Shown: positions 1-14,100, counted from the first letter of the stretch. The stretch is DNA of 64,000 nt from Durusdinium trenchii (GCA_963970005.1 CAXAMN010023339.1:502820-566819), one strand, 5' to 3'. Numbers and translations are program-made. The notes: generated by a model not told the origin, from the sequence alone.

Positions 1-1440
1 GCATAGCAGAACCTGAACAAATATAGCCTAGCCGCTTGCAATATCCTGCCGCAGCCCTGTCCGAAGGTTCTTACTTCGAGTCACCTCCTAACTCATACGC
101 AACTGCCCCAAGAATCTCTACTTTACAAGTCACCTGGCTACCTGTTAGGGTGGTTGGGGAGATAGTGAACACGCGCTGATTGGCATCCCTGCCTCATCCC
201 TTTGATAGGGGAGCCTCTGGGCTACCGTCAGTCCCACTGGGACAGGGGGCCCCTTTGTGGGCAGGGCGATGGAGGCTGGCTGGACAACGAACATGCTTTG
301 TCGTGTTTTGTTGGACCTGCCACCACAAAGATCGTTTTTGCGGAAGCCATGTCTTTCAACAAGCTGAAGTAGGGCACAGAAGAAGTTTGGCCCATTCCTT
401 TGCCGAGGTGTGGTTAGAGGACATCAATGTTTAATAATGTTTACGGATGTTTGCGGGAATTGGGGATGGGCATAGAGACCATTGTTGTTTGTGTTATCCC
501 CTGCCCCTTGTGTTATATAACCCGCATCCATCCACATCCCCTCGCCAAGGAATCGAGCTCTGGTGGGCTTAGATTGGGTGAAGACAAAAATCTTTGGTGC
601 CTCAGATGTCCGGCAGAGGGCTTTCTGGGTGAAGCAGCCGGCCAAGTGGACATCTGACAGTTTCAGGATGTTTGAGGAGACAGGATGGTAAAGAAACACA
701 CGTTTGCTCTCTTGGCAGAGGTCCTTGCTTTCCAAAATTGCAGATTGGCAGATGGCTTGGGGAGTTTGGGTGGCTCTCATGCTGGGGCACATCAGGCACT
801 ACAGTAGAGGTAGGTACTGGGTTCGACCTACCACACCGAGTGAGACTGTTTGTGGCACAGTTTGGGACCTGTGACTTTCGGGTGACGAGGGTGACTAGCG
901 CAGCTTGGAACCACACGTGTTGACATGGTGCAAAGGCAAGTGAGGGCAGAGGGGCTTGCAGGGGACCAGGCATTTTCTACATAGAAATCTATTGGACAAC
1001 CTAGCTTCACGTTTACAATATATGGACAATTGCGCGCACATTATGTATGCGGTACATAATGGTATAGATATAGATTTATTTTTAAATTTATAACTACATA
1101 TATGGCACACCCCCTCAAACAAAAAGCACCCAAAGTCATATTTCATTGGCATTTTCAGTACATTGCATATGTTGAAAATAGTTTTTAAAAGACAACATCA
1201 AGTTTCGTTGTAGATGTTGTAGCATCCTTTGTGGCTCGATCCTGCTGTCCTTCGTTCGCCACCCCCATTCCACAATGGCGATCCCTGTTGCCGGTCGTGT
1301 TACGCTTCAGACCAATCAGGCTGTTGTCGTGCTATCTGTGACACCGCTTGGTCAGCCCCCAAAACCTTCACAAGGCAGATCGATTTTGGAGCTGGAAACT
1401 ACACCCTGCATAGACACAAATAGCCAAGATTTGCGGGCGG

Positions 1441-1530
1441 CACACTATAGCGGCACCAGCACCCAAGCGCACACAGCGGCGCCAGCACCCAACCTCCCAA
1501 GCGCACACTGCAGCGGCAACCAGGCTTGAC
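1441..1530. repeat. Imperfect tandem duplication (two units of about 35 bp)
   Basis: The block gcggcaccagcacccaa followed by agcgcacac occurs twice in succession. The second copy has a short insertion (cctccc). It is a local duplication with no coding evidence. Confidence 0.5.
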
Positions 1531-2146
1531 AATGCACACATGCAGCCAGCTCTTCCTATGTTTGAGGAAAGAACCCCAATAGCTCACGCTATCTCGGGAA
1601 AACCGGTCTGATGCAGGCTGACGAGACCACCTTCCATAAGGGGACTGTTTGGGAACAGTGGCGTGGAATTGTACAAAGCCCCGGGGCCATGCTGCGCTCA
1701 GCCCAGTATGAGTACTGGCACAAGAATGCTGATTTCTGGGTCGCCAGCGTACTTTGTTCATGGGAAATGGCAAAGTTTCTGTCGAAGGGCTGTGTCCAAA
1801 ACTGATGTTGACCACCTGGTGGACAAAAGCTGCGTGCCCCGTTTGCGTCCACGATTGCTTTGCACATCGTCCCTTCTCTTCATACGACATATATAACTTA
1901 ACTATATAATGGCCTTTTTTCCACCTCTGCGTCACATGGCATCAAACTATTTCATCAAAACAAACATGCATTATAAATATGCTGTTTTCAGCCAATGGAC
2001 ACGGCTAAATGGTTTGCTTGCTCAATAACCATGTCCTCGGCAATTTCATGTGCATTCAAAGGGTTCACCAAAACAATCAGTGACAAACCATCGGGCATTT
2101 GCTGGCAATTTTCTGCCCGGTGGGCTCGCGGTGGGTTTTGGGGTAG

Positions 2147-2210
2147 CGCATAGATAGATATATAGATTGAGATATAGATAGATAGATAGATAGATGGATA
2201 GATATACACA
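2147..2210. repeat. GATA-type microsatellite
   Basis: Imperfect GATA/TAGA tetranucleotide run. It generates spurious Tyr/Ile/Ser-rich open frames on the - strand. Confidence 0.85.
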
Positions 2211-4482
2211 TATCGGTGTTGGTACCAAATTTCGGCACAAAGTGGGGTGAGGCTGCGATTTCCGGGGCAGCTTTCAATCATTGTGAGCACTTATATGCAG
2301 GTCTTGATTTTCCCCATTTGGGGGACCATCTGGGCAGGGTACGTGACCCTTGTCCCTGATACATCTATTTTCGACCAACCCTTCCAACGACCTAGGCCGA
2401 GACCCTTCCAGGGTCTGAGTGAGTGCACGTTTGTGTACATGCTTGCTGCCGCTTTTAGTGTAATTGATGCCGAACACGGGTTGTCGCGGAGTGTTGAACT
2501 TGGGCAAATGATGGCACAGAGGCTTAGACAAGCGCTTTGATAAGTCTTGGTTTGTCATACTCTTTCAGCTCTTGATGGAAGAAGTCTTTTCATCCTACAA
2601 ATGACCCGAGAGGGCGCAGAAACCCGGGAGATTGCAATCTTGGCCTCATCGTTTCAGATGGGATTTGGCCGGTCCTCATCGCCCACCATAGAAGACATCG
2701 GACGGTTTTTTTTTTCAACACAGCCTCACAAGATCTGACGAAAATACTCCAGCCCAACAGGAATTTGTGATGAGAAGGTTTGGGCTGACCATCTCAAGTT
2801 CTTACAGGTCAGGAGCCGCTCAGAACGGCGCAGTCGAATGACCCATCTCCCTCCCATTTCTATGGTGGCCTTTGCACCGAGCCGTACAGCTTCGTCGGCT
2901 TCATTCAGTGGATGCTGTTGTGGCCCACGAGAGGTCGTTCGAGTCTAGAGATGTCTAGAACCTAGCCAGTTTGCCCCTTTTCTTGCCCTGAGGCATGTGA
3001 GAAGTCTGTGGAAGCAGCTGAGGGCAGCACAAACAAAACATGCTGATTGTTACCGGGCTCTCCATTCTTCAAGGACTGAACAAAGCCAAAGGAGGCCGTG
3101 TCAGTCTTGACGACCTGAGACTGAAATCCTTTCGAAGGGCCACAGGCAGGTCCTTGCAATGAAAGCTGAGCCGGACACGTGAGCAAGCAGTTAGGATGCC
3201 AGCGGCAGCCCCTGTTTTTTTGAAGCACCAGCGTGAATCTATCCGTCATCCCTTTTGGTGGCATGAGCCAACCCATGGCGGTTAGACAACGGTGCTGATG
3301 ACCCTAGTCATGGCACCGAGAATGAACAGAAGCCCAGAGGTCCATAGGCTACAGTGGTTTCAGAGCAGATGGCACTGACACCCCAAGATGTCCTTTAGAT
3401 GGGGGATCCATAAACTACCGACATTGGGGATTGTGCCATTTACTCTCAATGAACTATAACGAATTGCAGTCCTTTGCGTACTGAAGTTGGAAGGAAGTGC
3501 CCAAATAGCTGTGGTTCCCATGGTTTTTCGCTAATGTGACGTGCTCGTCGAAGTGCAGCAGGTGGCTGTTTGTTTGTAAACAGTCAGACATGGCTTTTGC
3601 GTCATTTCCAACTTCCCCCAATATTGGAAATGGCCCGTGCAGATCGCTTTTCAGTGGTGAACCTCCAACTTCTTTTGGGCGTTGTTTTCGCCGAACAGGT
3701 CGATCAACTTAATCCAAAGGCTGAGACCGTAGCAGCATACTGCAGCCTATAGATGATGGCAAGTGAAGTTTGCAGAGTCAATCCCTGATAGATGGAGCAA
3801 AATGTCATGTTTGGTCTCAATCTCAACCAGCTCCTACCCAGTCAATACCTTTGACCTTTCTTGGGGATTGGTTTCCCCTCTAGATATGAACAGGCGAAAA
3901 ACTGATGGAGTCAGAACTAGGGCTGCAGCTGCGGTGCCTTTCATGCTTTGGCAGAGTTCTGCTGCTGGGGGTTGACCCGGAGCACAAAGGTGCACATGCG
4001 TGCGACGGGACGGCGTGGGGAAATCCCAGAACTGCGTATCTCTGACTTCAGGCAGTGCTTTGCATGGCCTTCGCGGTATGGACAGATACACTATCGTTCA
4101 ATGATCAACACAGAAGATATTTTGAATATACACGACTCCAAGAACCGACATTCCCTGGAAGGTGGTGGCTTTGGTCGTGCCCTGGAACATATGGTTTAAC
4201 ATGGTTTAACGATGTTAACGCTCAACAGTGCAACAGTTCATACTGGTTTAGGACCTTATGCCCTCACTGCTTGGTGGTAATTCTGGTGGACCTGACAGTC
4301 CTCTCACATTCATGAGTACAGCCCCAAGACCCCAAGATCTGGGTGCTTGGCGCTTGATTGGAAGAGGTCACCCCGAACTTCTGGGAACACAGTCTTGGGT
4401 CTTGAAGGCAAGTACCTTCTGCACCTGAGACAAGCCGATTGCTGCACCTGCAGGAAGAATCTACTGTAGATATGATGTACGG

Positions 4483-4583
4483 TAGACATATATATATATA
4501 TACGATAGATATATATATATATAACTTATGTAATTCAATTATGTAATTATCTCTCTTTCTCTCCCTCCCTCTCTCTCTCTATA
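4483..4583. repeat. TA dinucleotide tracts followed by a CT-rich tract
   Basis: Two TA runs (about 4486-4522) are followed by a polypyrimidine CT/CCT run (about 4551-4581). The composition resembles a low-complexity intron or intergenic region. Confidence 0.8.
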
Positions 4584-5913
4584 TTTGTTTATATGTTTGT
4601 TTCGCCGACCATTTCATCCGATGCGGTGCGGGGATTCGTGAAGACATCGTGAATTGTCACGTTGGAAGATGGAGATGTAGGACATCATGGCTGGTGGAAA
4701 AGGAACCGGCTGTAGCATTTGGCCGTTTCATGATCTTTTAAGAAGGTTTTCTTTCAAACAGGTGAATGATTGAGCAGAGGCTTCATGCACCACATGAAGA
4801 CGGGGCTCTTTCATGCACCACATGAAGCAGTTGCTGCAGCTCGACATTCACGTGCTAATGGGCACCCCACATCCACATCTCCAGAATATGGAGCCTTTTA
4901 GTCTTGCAAAGCCCCAGTGGTTTGGTCCCCAGCTGTGTCAGAAGCAATGTAGAGGTCAAGATGTTAGGGTACAGAGCTGAGACTTCCGAGCCTCATAGCT
5001 CGGACTCTGTGGTCTCGCATGGGCAACTTCGTTTGGAGCCTCAGGCTGTGAATGGTGGTGGGGTAGAGTTCTTTCGATGTGCTTTGCCACTCACCGCAAG
5101 AATGATCCCATTTCAGGTTTTCCTTGGCATGACGGCAAAGGATCAAATCCACTGCAAATCCACTCAGTGAAGGAGTAATACAGTTAAGAAACCGATCGTT
5201 TTGGCAATTCACCTTTCACTCGAACAGTTCAAGTGGATGGGTGGATAGCTGAAGAACGAGAAAATGAGAACCTGAAAACGATCCTCATTAATTATAGACT
5301 TGCTCCGGCGATGTGCACCCCGGCCTCCCGCCAACCTCCTTGCGCCTGCTCTGAGGCTGGCGGTGGTCCACCGGCAGATGAAGAACAACAGAAGGCGCGG
5401 GTGTGAGCAGCAGGTTGAGTTGGTTCATGTTTAGGCTTTTGCACGGGTCGGCTGCTACTAAACAAGGAGGATGTCTTCAAGTCACCCTAAGGACGTGTTG
5501 TCTTGGACCTTTGCTGGTGATTGACACATTGTGCGCTGACCATGAACGAGACACTTCCGCCAGTTTCGAGGTCTACCGCTGGACTTTCTTGTGCATGTGG
5601 GTATCCCACCCGTCGGATCCCTTGATTTGACTCGCCACCACGGCTTCGCCACGGCATCGCTTTGAGGCAGCCTTCAGAGCTTGCTTGCAGAAGAACTGCG
5701 TGCCACAGGCACCGAGCCGCGGTACTCGCGTGTTTTCTGCACGGGGCATGGAATCTGCGTTGCCACTGCAGGCAGCGAGGTTCTTTCTTCAATGTTTTGG
5801 ACGGTTACACCCTACACATTTGCATGCATAATGAGACAGGGGGAGAGGAGAAAAAGTGTAAAAAATATCTTGTATCTAGTTCATGTTTAATTCTTAGTTA
5901 TTTTCCTGGTCTA

Positions 5914-6066
5914 ATTCCTTCAGTTCCTGTCTTTCCTTGATGTTTGAAGAGTGTTGAGACCATTTCTTGAAATTTAAGATTTTTGGAAAATTGGTGAACA
6001 AAAAATCAGTGGTTTGCTGCATTCCTTCATTTCCTGTCTGTCCTTGACCTTTCAAGAGTGTTGAAG
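5914..6066. repeat. Imperfect direct repeat, period about 107 bp
   Basis: A segment of about 45 bp beginning attccttca and ending near aagagtgttga occurs at 5914-5959 and again at 6021-6066 with scattered substitutions. Only two copies are visible. Confidence 0.6.
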
Positions 6067-7677
6067 AAAATTGGTGGAAAGCCAGGATCTTCACAGAATT
6101 TGTTCAAACAAAATATGGTCCAAAAATCTTTTGTGAACACATGAAAGATTTGAAAGGAAATTTGAGAAGATAAAGAATTCCTGTCTTATTTTGCAAGTCC
6201 TGAGAAGGTCCCGCGCGAAAAACAAGAGCTGGCTGAGATTTGCATACATTTTCTTGTGTGCAGCCATTGAATTATTTGACCTAGTCGAGACTAGTCAACA
6301 TGATTTCCTTTGCGGGTATGTCAAGGTACCCAAAATATGTTTTTTGTTACTTGAGGTGGGGGACCAAGGGGGGGTACACCCTAGACACTCCCCATGATGG
6401 GAATTCAAAATTCATATGATGCATGCTATGCTAACTTTGTTTGTAGGCACTGTTTACACTATTGCACTTTCCTTCTATTCTGCACAACCGCCTCGTGACC
6501 AGGTGCAAAATGCGGGGACACTCAGCGGTGAGAAGCATTCATTATTCTGCATTGGGCCCCCGTCAGTCACTCCTGAACATTCGTTCCGTAGGAAAATCCC
6601 TGCAAGTCAACGATCTCAGTTTAATACGCCCCTAATCTTGTCAATTTTTGTCATCATACAAGTTGGATGCGAGACAGCAATTCCACTAAACCGGGTGATG
6701 TTCCAATAGTTCCTCTTTTCGTGGCATTGCTTCAGATGAGCTGATATGATGTTCAGACGTACAACATGTCGCAGAGCCATGCAGAGCATCGCGGTGAACG
6801 CATCGAGTCACTGGAAACTGCCCGAGTCCACTGGCGTTGTTTGGGTCTTCGGACGGCCAAGACATGAGGAGTCTGGGAGATGAGGACTTCCTTCCTCGTG
6901 GACATGAGGATTGGACCAATAAAACCTACAGTTTGGGTCAGGTCCCCGCCCTCTTGGTTGGCTCAGAATGGAAAGAGCCTGACCTTCCTTCAAGAGGTTC
7001 CTCTAGCCAGAGACTTTGCCCATCACTCATTTGGGTACTGGTTTCAGGCATTTCACTTTTTTAACCTTTACTTGAGATTCTTGTCAGGTGCTCCAACTGC
7101 GGTCCTCCAACCAGCTGGGGACGAAGTTGGGCGCCTCAAGTGGTGGGTGGTCGTCGCAAAGGATTGAGAGCAAACAGGGGCCACGAGTACATCCTCAGTT
7201 GGCTCACCCAGTTGAACTGGATTCATTGCTGATGAAAACATGGCAATGCTCAGAGAAAGCCCTCCCTGCCAAAGGGAGAACAGTGGGATGCTTCAGAGAG
7301 ATAAGAATCGAACCATATCGAACCCATTTGGGATAGTAGCAGGGGACCAGCATGGACCAGCTTTATGTCGACCAGTTATGCAAAACTTGGACATGCAAAG
7401 TCCAAAGCAAAACAAGTTTAAAATAAAACCATATATTAATAGGAAGAGCTGAAATCAAGAAAAGAGGACAGATAGGACAAATTAGAGATGCAACATATGA
7501 GAAAAACACACGCGTATGATAAAACATAGAACTACATAACTAGCCTTTGCAGACCGGTCACTCGACCACTTCGGTAGGTTCCAAGTGGTGAGCACCGGGA
7601 AGGCCGAAACCCGGCCAGTCCGGGGGGCCCAGTGATGCCACCGGTGTGGGCATGCTGCCGGTGTGGATAAACGCGCT

Positions 7678-7768
7678 AGATATATATATATATCGTATAT
7701 ATACTCAATAGATCTATATATATATGTTAACAATAGATATAGATATATATAATATATATATATATTCA
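7678..7768. repeat. TA-rich microsatellite cluster
   Basis: Interrupted TA/GATA runs. Similar TA-rich tracts also occur near 9536-9575, 14185-14262, 20030-20125, 23727-23766, 31998-32030, 39875-39910, 45233-45256, 46694-46712 and 61640-61725. Confidence 0.8.
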
Positions 7769-10007
7769 ACAATACAAGTTCTTTTTTGCGTGTGTTTAAT
7801 ACTTAGACTTAGGGTCTTAAATCTTTTGTATTTTGTGTCTTGTATGCACGTTCATATTATATACAATAGCTCAGAAACGTGTGCCATCAAGATCGAAAAG
7901 TGAAGTGAAGCGGCTTTGAACATTGAACATTGACATGGGACAACACAGATGTGATAAGTCGAAGTCGACCACTGAGAAAGCCACTTTCCTTCAGAGGGTT
8001 GCTCAATGTAACCAGTTCGACCACAGCCTGAAGAGACGGGACATGCGAGAGAAGAAACATCAACTCTTCACTATATATGTATCGATGGAGATTTGGGAGG
8101 TCAATTTGTCAATTTTGAGACATGGGAGCCACACTTCTGCAGTTCTGTGGCCCAGGTGGGAGACCTCAATCTTTCAACCCATGCGCTGGATATTTCGGTG
8201 ATTCGGTGTGAAGCATCAAAAACCCACTGCAGTTGGAAAGCCGACTTCCGGTCCGCTGTGGGCCCCGCAGTTCCGGTCGGGACGCCGCTTCCAAACAGTT
8301 CGACAGACGAAACCAAGACTCATCCTAGCAATCCGCCACGTACTGCCACCCTTGGAGGCCAACTGGGGCTGGCAACTGGACCTCCCTTCCCCTCGCCTTT
8401 TCAGGACCCACGGAACTCCAACTTGGCACGGCAGACCGCGGAAGCGGATGAGCGCCGGGGGGCCGGGGTGGTGTCTGACATATATGTACCATGTCCATCC
8501 ATGTCCAGTGATGTGCGGTGATGTCCGGTGTCCTCTTCAAACCTCACTGGGGGCGGCCCCGAGCGACTCAATCTCCAACAAGCCACCTTCCAAGCCGGCG
8601 CCAGGCGGTTCTGTTTGGTCTTGCTGGAACAGAGTCGGCGTGTTCGTTTTTCGCCCGGCCGTGAAGTCGGAACTGGAGCAGTAATAATAGGACGTAGGGG
8701 CCCAAGAAATCGTTCATGTCATTTGGACAAAAATCCAGCAGGAGTCACAAAGAGATGGTGTTTAGTCCCCAAGTGAGTAGATCATGGGCACCCCTATCCT
8801 GCATTAAGCACCCCTTTGTGACTGCTGGTAGTTATATATATTGGAGCGGGTTGCTGCAATGAGGTTTGCTCGAGTGCGAGCAGCAATGCGCCCAAAGGCG
8901 TGGCAAACACAGCCGTCGAGCCAATCCGTGGCATGATATAACTTGGGCCGCTTTTGTATGAGGAACTTACAAAAATGCAGAGAGAGAGAGAGATGTTCAC
9001 CCGAAGATGCCTGTAAAAACTGGAAAAAAAGCACTTAATATAGCTTGTAGATTTGCCTCTCAACGTAGCAGAAAGAAAGCGAGAACAAGTCCTATAGGCA
9101 GGTGTGAACACGGTGCATCTTTTGTGTGGGTACTCCGCCCACCCAGAAATTGGGCTCAAACATCCTCACTGGGCCTTGGGGGAGACTTCTGCCGGTCGCA
9201 GGTGTTGGCCCGATGCCTTGACCAAGCCCTGGCCGGCTGACCGCTCGTGCTGGTCGTTGCTTTTTGTATTTTTGTTTATTACGTTTTTTCTTTTTTAAAG
9301 GGCGGTTGCCCCGCAAAAAACGAAGATGAGCAGAGTGAGACACAGTTTTTTTGTTCGATAAAATTTCACCACCTGGCACCGTTTCGACCTACATGCAGCC
9401 GCACCGTTTCGCCGTTCAGCTCGCGCACCGGGCCATGTGCTCCAAAAGTTTGGCTAATATGGTGACGGGCCCTCCTCCAGAGAGGGGGCATCTCTTGTGC
9501 CAAGCCAAACAGTTGTTTATGGACATGTATAAATGCATTATATATATATATTACTGTATATATATATATTATTTGTTTAGTGTACAGATGAGCCAAATGA
9601 CCACCCCCCAAAAAAACAACAGTCATAGACTATGGGCACCTTCCCCCGCCCAAAATGAGACACCTTCGCAAGTTGTGTTGTGTTTTTCCTTTGTTGGGGG
9701 ATCAGAATGCGGCGTCTTCACCCCATCTTCAAACACGTCAGGTTGGGCACGGTGGCCGTGGACATGGCTGGAGTCCTGGAAGACCAGCCTGGGGCGCCCA
9801 GTCGCGAGCCGCGAGCCGCGGCGGAGAGCTGCTCGCAAAGAGCTGCTCCGTTGGGCACATCAGTCTTCAGTTTTACTGGGGCCATGGGGCCAGCGGAAGA
9901 CTAGGGAGTTTGAAGGTGCTAGGCCTGGAACCATTTGAGCCTCAAAGGTTGCCTCAGGACTGTGATGGCCGGTCCGGTGCTGTGTGGGATGGTCATTGTT
10001 TGGAATT

Positions 10008-11160
10008 GTTTGGATTGACAAGGGCCCTGCGAAGATGGGTTTGAGGATTTTCGTTTCCAAGGTTTGCGTACAAGATGTGAATCATCGTTTCCTTGACCTA
10101 AGCTTGAGTGTGGCGGGAGTGATTGCGAGGAAGACAAACCACGATAGGCCGTGTACAGAAATACGTTGGCGACTTTCCTAAAGGATGCAGAGCAATTGAA
10201 GTCAGCGCGTGAGAAGGTGTTGTTGCATGATGCTGCATGTCATGAACATTGAGGCAAGTCATATTTGGATATATTTGGACTCATTGATTTATAAGAAACC
10301 TCTGAAGCTGGGATTGAGGGGGTTCGTTTCCAAGTTTTGCAAACAAGATTTGAATCGCAGATTCCTTGACCTAAGCTTGAGTGCGCCGGGGGTGTTTGCG
10401 AGGAAGGCAAACCACGATAGGCCGTGTACAGAAGTACGTTGGCGACTCTCCTAANNNNNNNNNNAAGTACGTTGGCGACTCTCCTAAAGGATGCAGAGCA
10501 ATCGAAGTCAGGGCGTGAGAAGGTGTTGTTGCATGATGCTGCATGTCATGAACATTGAGGCAAGTCATATTTGGATATATTTGGACTCATTGATTTATAA
10601 GAAACCTTTGAAGATGGGATTGAGGGGGTCCGTTTCCAAGGTTGCGTACAAGATGTGAATCGCAGATTCCTTGACCTAAGCTTGAGTGCGCCGGGGGTGA
10701 TTGCGAGGAAGACAAACCACGATAGGCCTTGTACAGAAGTACGTTGGCGACTCTCCTAAAGGATGCAGAGCAATGAAGAATCAAGGTGTGAGAAAGGAGT
10801 TGTTGCATGATTCTGCATGTCCTGATTATTGAGGCAAGTCATACTTGGAGTTATGTTTGGATTGGCAAGAATCCTTTGAAGATGTGTTTCAGGAGGTTCA
10901 TGTCAAGGTTTGCGTACAAGATGTGCATCGCAGTTTCCTTGACCTGAGCTTGAGTTTGCCGGGCATGATTGCGAGGAAGGCAAACCACGATAGGCCGTGT
11001 GATGAAGTACGTTGGCAACTCTCCTAAAGGATGTAAATCCGTCCAGGTCAGTCTGTGAGGAGGCATTTGTATGCATTTGTCGCATGATGTTTCATGGCAT
11101 TGCTGCTTGAGACATGTCAAGGTTTGGATTGACAAGAATCCTCAACATTTCCTGAGAGTG
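10008..11160 (+). repeat. Tandem array of about four units, period about 272-277 bp, with a conserved short frame per unit
   Basis: The box cttgacctaagcttgag recurs near 10092, 10364, 10661 and 10938 (variant cttgacctgagcttgag in the last). The block ttgcgaggaagacaaacc and the block gtacgttggcgactctcc follow at fixed spacing. Between boxes each unit also carries a tgttgcatga / tgcatgtc block and a tttggat block. On the + strand every unit has a frame encoding a peptide of about 40 residues with core FLDLSLS, then ARK, NHDRPC, E, RW, LS and a stop at the same place. In the unit near 10640 a single-base deletion upstream breaks the frame. Substitutions rise toward the last unit. No known family is recognised. 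It may be a simple satellite, or a repeated small exon or ORF. Confidence 0.85.
10455..10464. other. Assembly gap (10 N) inside the tandem array
   Basis: Ten Ns. The 22-23 bases before the gap (ending gtacgttggcgactctccta) are repeated immediately after it. The interval between flanking repeat boxes is about 297 bp instead of about 275, an excess about equal to that duplicated overlap. The gap therefore probably joins two overlapping contig ends, or hides collapsed repeat units. Confidence 0.9.
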
Positions 11161-14100
11161 CTTCTTGAAGTGGTCTGTCTTAAAGCCAGTCTAAGAGGAT
11201 TTAAGAGGGTTTCTTCGCTTTGTAGGTCCTCCCCGAGCTTTCATTATCCAGATGCAGCTGTACAAACTAATCCCTGCATTATTTATACCACACTTATACC
11301 GTATACCCTTTACAACTATTTGGACGTGAGGGAGGTCTCCAATAGCAGCCTCATGGATTGACCATGATTGACCGATGGGGGCGCGGCGAAGCCACTCGAA
11401 CTAGATGTCCCTTGCAAAATGGCAGAGAAGAGCACTAGAGCATATATGACATGACATGGTTGCTGTATTTTTGGATGGGCTGGGGATTGGGCTTCGTACC
11501 CCAAATCAAAAACACAAAGTGATGATTAGAGTGATGTACTAATTGACCTGGGTGGTGGTTTCAGATATGTTTACTTTAAATTAGAAACCTAAACTTGATA
11601 TCATTGATCCCACTGACTAATATCAATTGAGTTAAAACCACCAACCAGTGATATGGTTTAAGCTCCTCGTCTTGTACTCGAAGTGCCCCGATGACCTCGC
11701 CCCCCTTGGCATTCTTCGATCCTTCGTTCCTCGCGCTGGACCCCCCACCTGCAGGGTGAAGGGCGCGCGGGGCAACTTCGGGCGCTTCTCCTAAGAAACG
11801 GCGCTTCTCCCGGCACGTGGAAAGAAGCGGCCCCAACGTGTGTGTTTGGAGGGTTTTTTTGGACCCAAGCATGGTGGCAGAGGAAGGCTTCAGAATTTCA
11901 GCTATTCTTGCGTCATAGGGCTAGGGTACATGCACCCATGATTATGAGATGTGCGTTTCCAGCTGGGTGCAAGCCTTAGGGTAGCTGCAGCGGATTGCAG
12001 CGGCCACAGGCCAACAAGTCGAGGCCAGGTCTCCCACTTGATGCCGAGAGCCATACATTGGGGTGGCATTCAGGGGGCAATGACATAAATTCCATAGATT
12101 GGAGTGTTTGAAGATGCTTGTCATATGTATATGTGTTTATATGTGTTGGCATACAGTATATATAGTTCTATTCAAGGGCCCCCATCGCCTCACACGATCC
12201 TTTCTACAAGGTCAGACCTCGTTGTTTCCGGTTGGGCTGGCTCGGCCTGGGCCTGGGCTCCAAGGACCACGTGCCAGGTCGCATGAAAGCATGTCAACCA
12301 GGCATGCACCCCTCCCCAAATTAGGCAGAGCCTTTCCATCCCACTCTTTGGAATCAACAGAAAAATTCACGGATGCTGGACCGTGCATGCTGGACCGTGC
12401 CGACTGACCGTCACCTTATTTGGGCTTAAATTTGGCCAGATGGGCCAACGATTCAGAAGTCCCCATGAACCCCTCCTTCAAAAAGACCGTGATCACCAGG
12501 GTGTCCAATTAGATGTTGTTTCAAGAGGAGCGGCGTGGCTTTATCGGACATTGAGCACCTTTAAGTAGACTGAGCTAGCCGTGCACTGACACCAGCAGGC
12601 ACCCCTTGGGAAAAACAGCCCCTCTCTTTTGGGGTGCACGGGCTTCATGAACAGACAGTGGGTCAAAGATGGTGGAAAAACGGCCCAGGACAGTTTCTCA
12701 GACACCTCTAGGCCTTCGACAGAAAAACAATAAGACATACTTAGCTGAGACGGGCTACAGCCAGAGCCGCGCTCGTCCCAAGACGACGGGCGCCGCACCC
12801 CACGTGGTTGACACCTATGGCCAGCTGGGCTCCCCAGGAACATGAGCACTTGGTCGCTTTGTGTTGGGGGCAGGCTCTCACAGAGCTTCAAGGGAAAATG
12901 CAGGATCCCTAGATGATGACCTCGCATGGGGGGCACGGATGGGCACTTGGCGTATCCGCCAAGTCACTGCCTGCCTTTATCCCTCGTACTTCCCTTCACT
13001 CTCTCTCTCTCTCTCTCTTTGCATCCTCAAAGTCAAAGAATTTAGGATAAAAAGATCAACGAAGAACGCGTTGGTGGAATCTATGTAGGCGTTCAGCCCC
13101 TTGCGAGAGTCTCGCGTTCAGCCCCTTGCCGACGAGAAGCCGACCTCGCCCCTTGACGTCCTCGCCCCTCGGTGGAGCGACACCACAGGTGATGCGACCT
13201 CTTAGGAGGTGAGGAACTCAGATCGACTGTGATTTCACAGATCTGCCAGACTTTGTTCCGGTTTTCCGCATGGCCTGGTCATGTGAAGGGAAAAAGGGGG
13301 CGGAACGTATAGTCTCATGGATACCTCTGAGAACCACATGAAGAGTGGGAGTTCTCACAGAGATGCTCACAGCCTCACAGCCCTTCTCGGTGCATTTGCA
13401 ATTTGCCCATGCTTGTCTTTTCGCCCCGGTGCGTCGCGGCTGCCCTAGGCGGCGAGGCCCCAACCTGCCAGGTGGGAGCCCGCGAGAGATCGAAGTGGAC
13501 CGGGTCTGCGACTCGGAGTCAGTCAGAGAAGTGGCATTTTTTGCCTGTTTGGCTCCAACCGCACTATACTCCATACAAAATTACAAAGCCACACCCTGGA
13601 GTTGGGTTTCCTGTTACCAATTCCTCCCAGCCAACCTGGAGCAGCTTTGCCCGTGCGCTCGCGCGTGAGCGCGCGGGTCGTGCGTTCGTGCCAGGGCCAT
13701 CTCTTGGTCACCTCATGTGGGGCGTTCTCGTGCCCTCACGAGCATGGCCTGTTTCTCAGGGGGGGCACTGGCGAACGAATGGACCGGCTCGTGGCCCAAG
13801 TGGGCCATTTGATTGGGCAGGTCTTGATGCTCCCCCGTGTTCCAAACATGTCGTTCAACGAGTCCCCCCTTGAAACGGTGATTTGTGCTTAGAGTTAAAA
13901 CAATGTATATGGAGCTGCGTCGCGTTTTTTTGACACTGGTTCACTGATAGGGTGAAGGGTTTTTTAAAGAAACGCATAAATGAGAAGGCCATCTCACTAC
14001 CTGTGTGAGAGGTAGCTGAGAAGGTGTGACCACATGAGTTGCACATGTTTTACCTCACCGGTAATTGGTGCGGTTGCTGAGATCATGAACTGCAACACTG

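Larger units (their letters stand above)
1..10007. other. No supported gene; intergenic or intronic sequence with simple repeats
   Basis: I read both strands and found no stretch combining homology, GC-rich third positions and plausible splice sites. Open frames here are short and compositionally like background. GC-rich patches at about 8220-8650 and 9700-9900 could hide exons, but none of their frames gives a recognisable motif. The simple repeats are listed separately. Confidence 0.5.

Noticed and set aside
1399-1935. Long - strand frame
   Set aside because: Codon composition is like background, there is no recognisable motif, and it overlaps a local duplication.
8093-8776. Overlapping long + strand frames in a GC-rich patch
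   Set aside because: All three frames are partly open because of composition. No motif, no clean splice sites and no consistent codon bias were seen.
13345-13892. Overlapping GC-rich + strand frames
   Set aside because: Possible exon but no motif. The frame choice is ambiguous, so it is recorded only as an island.
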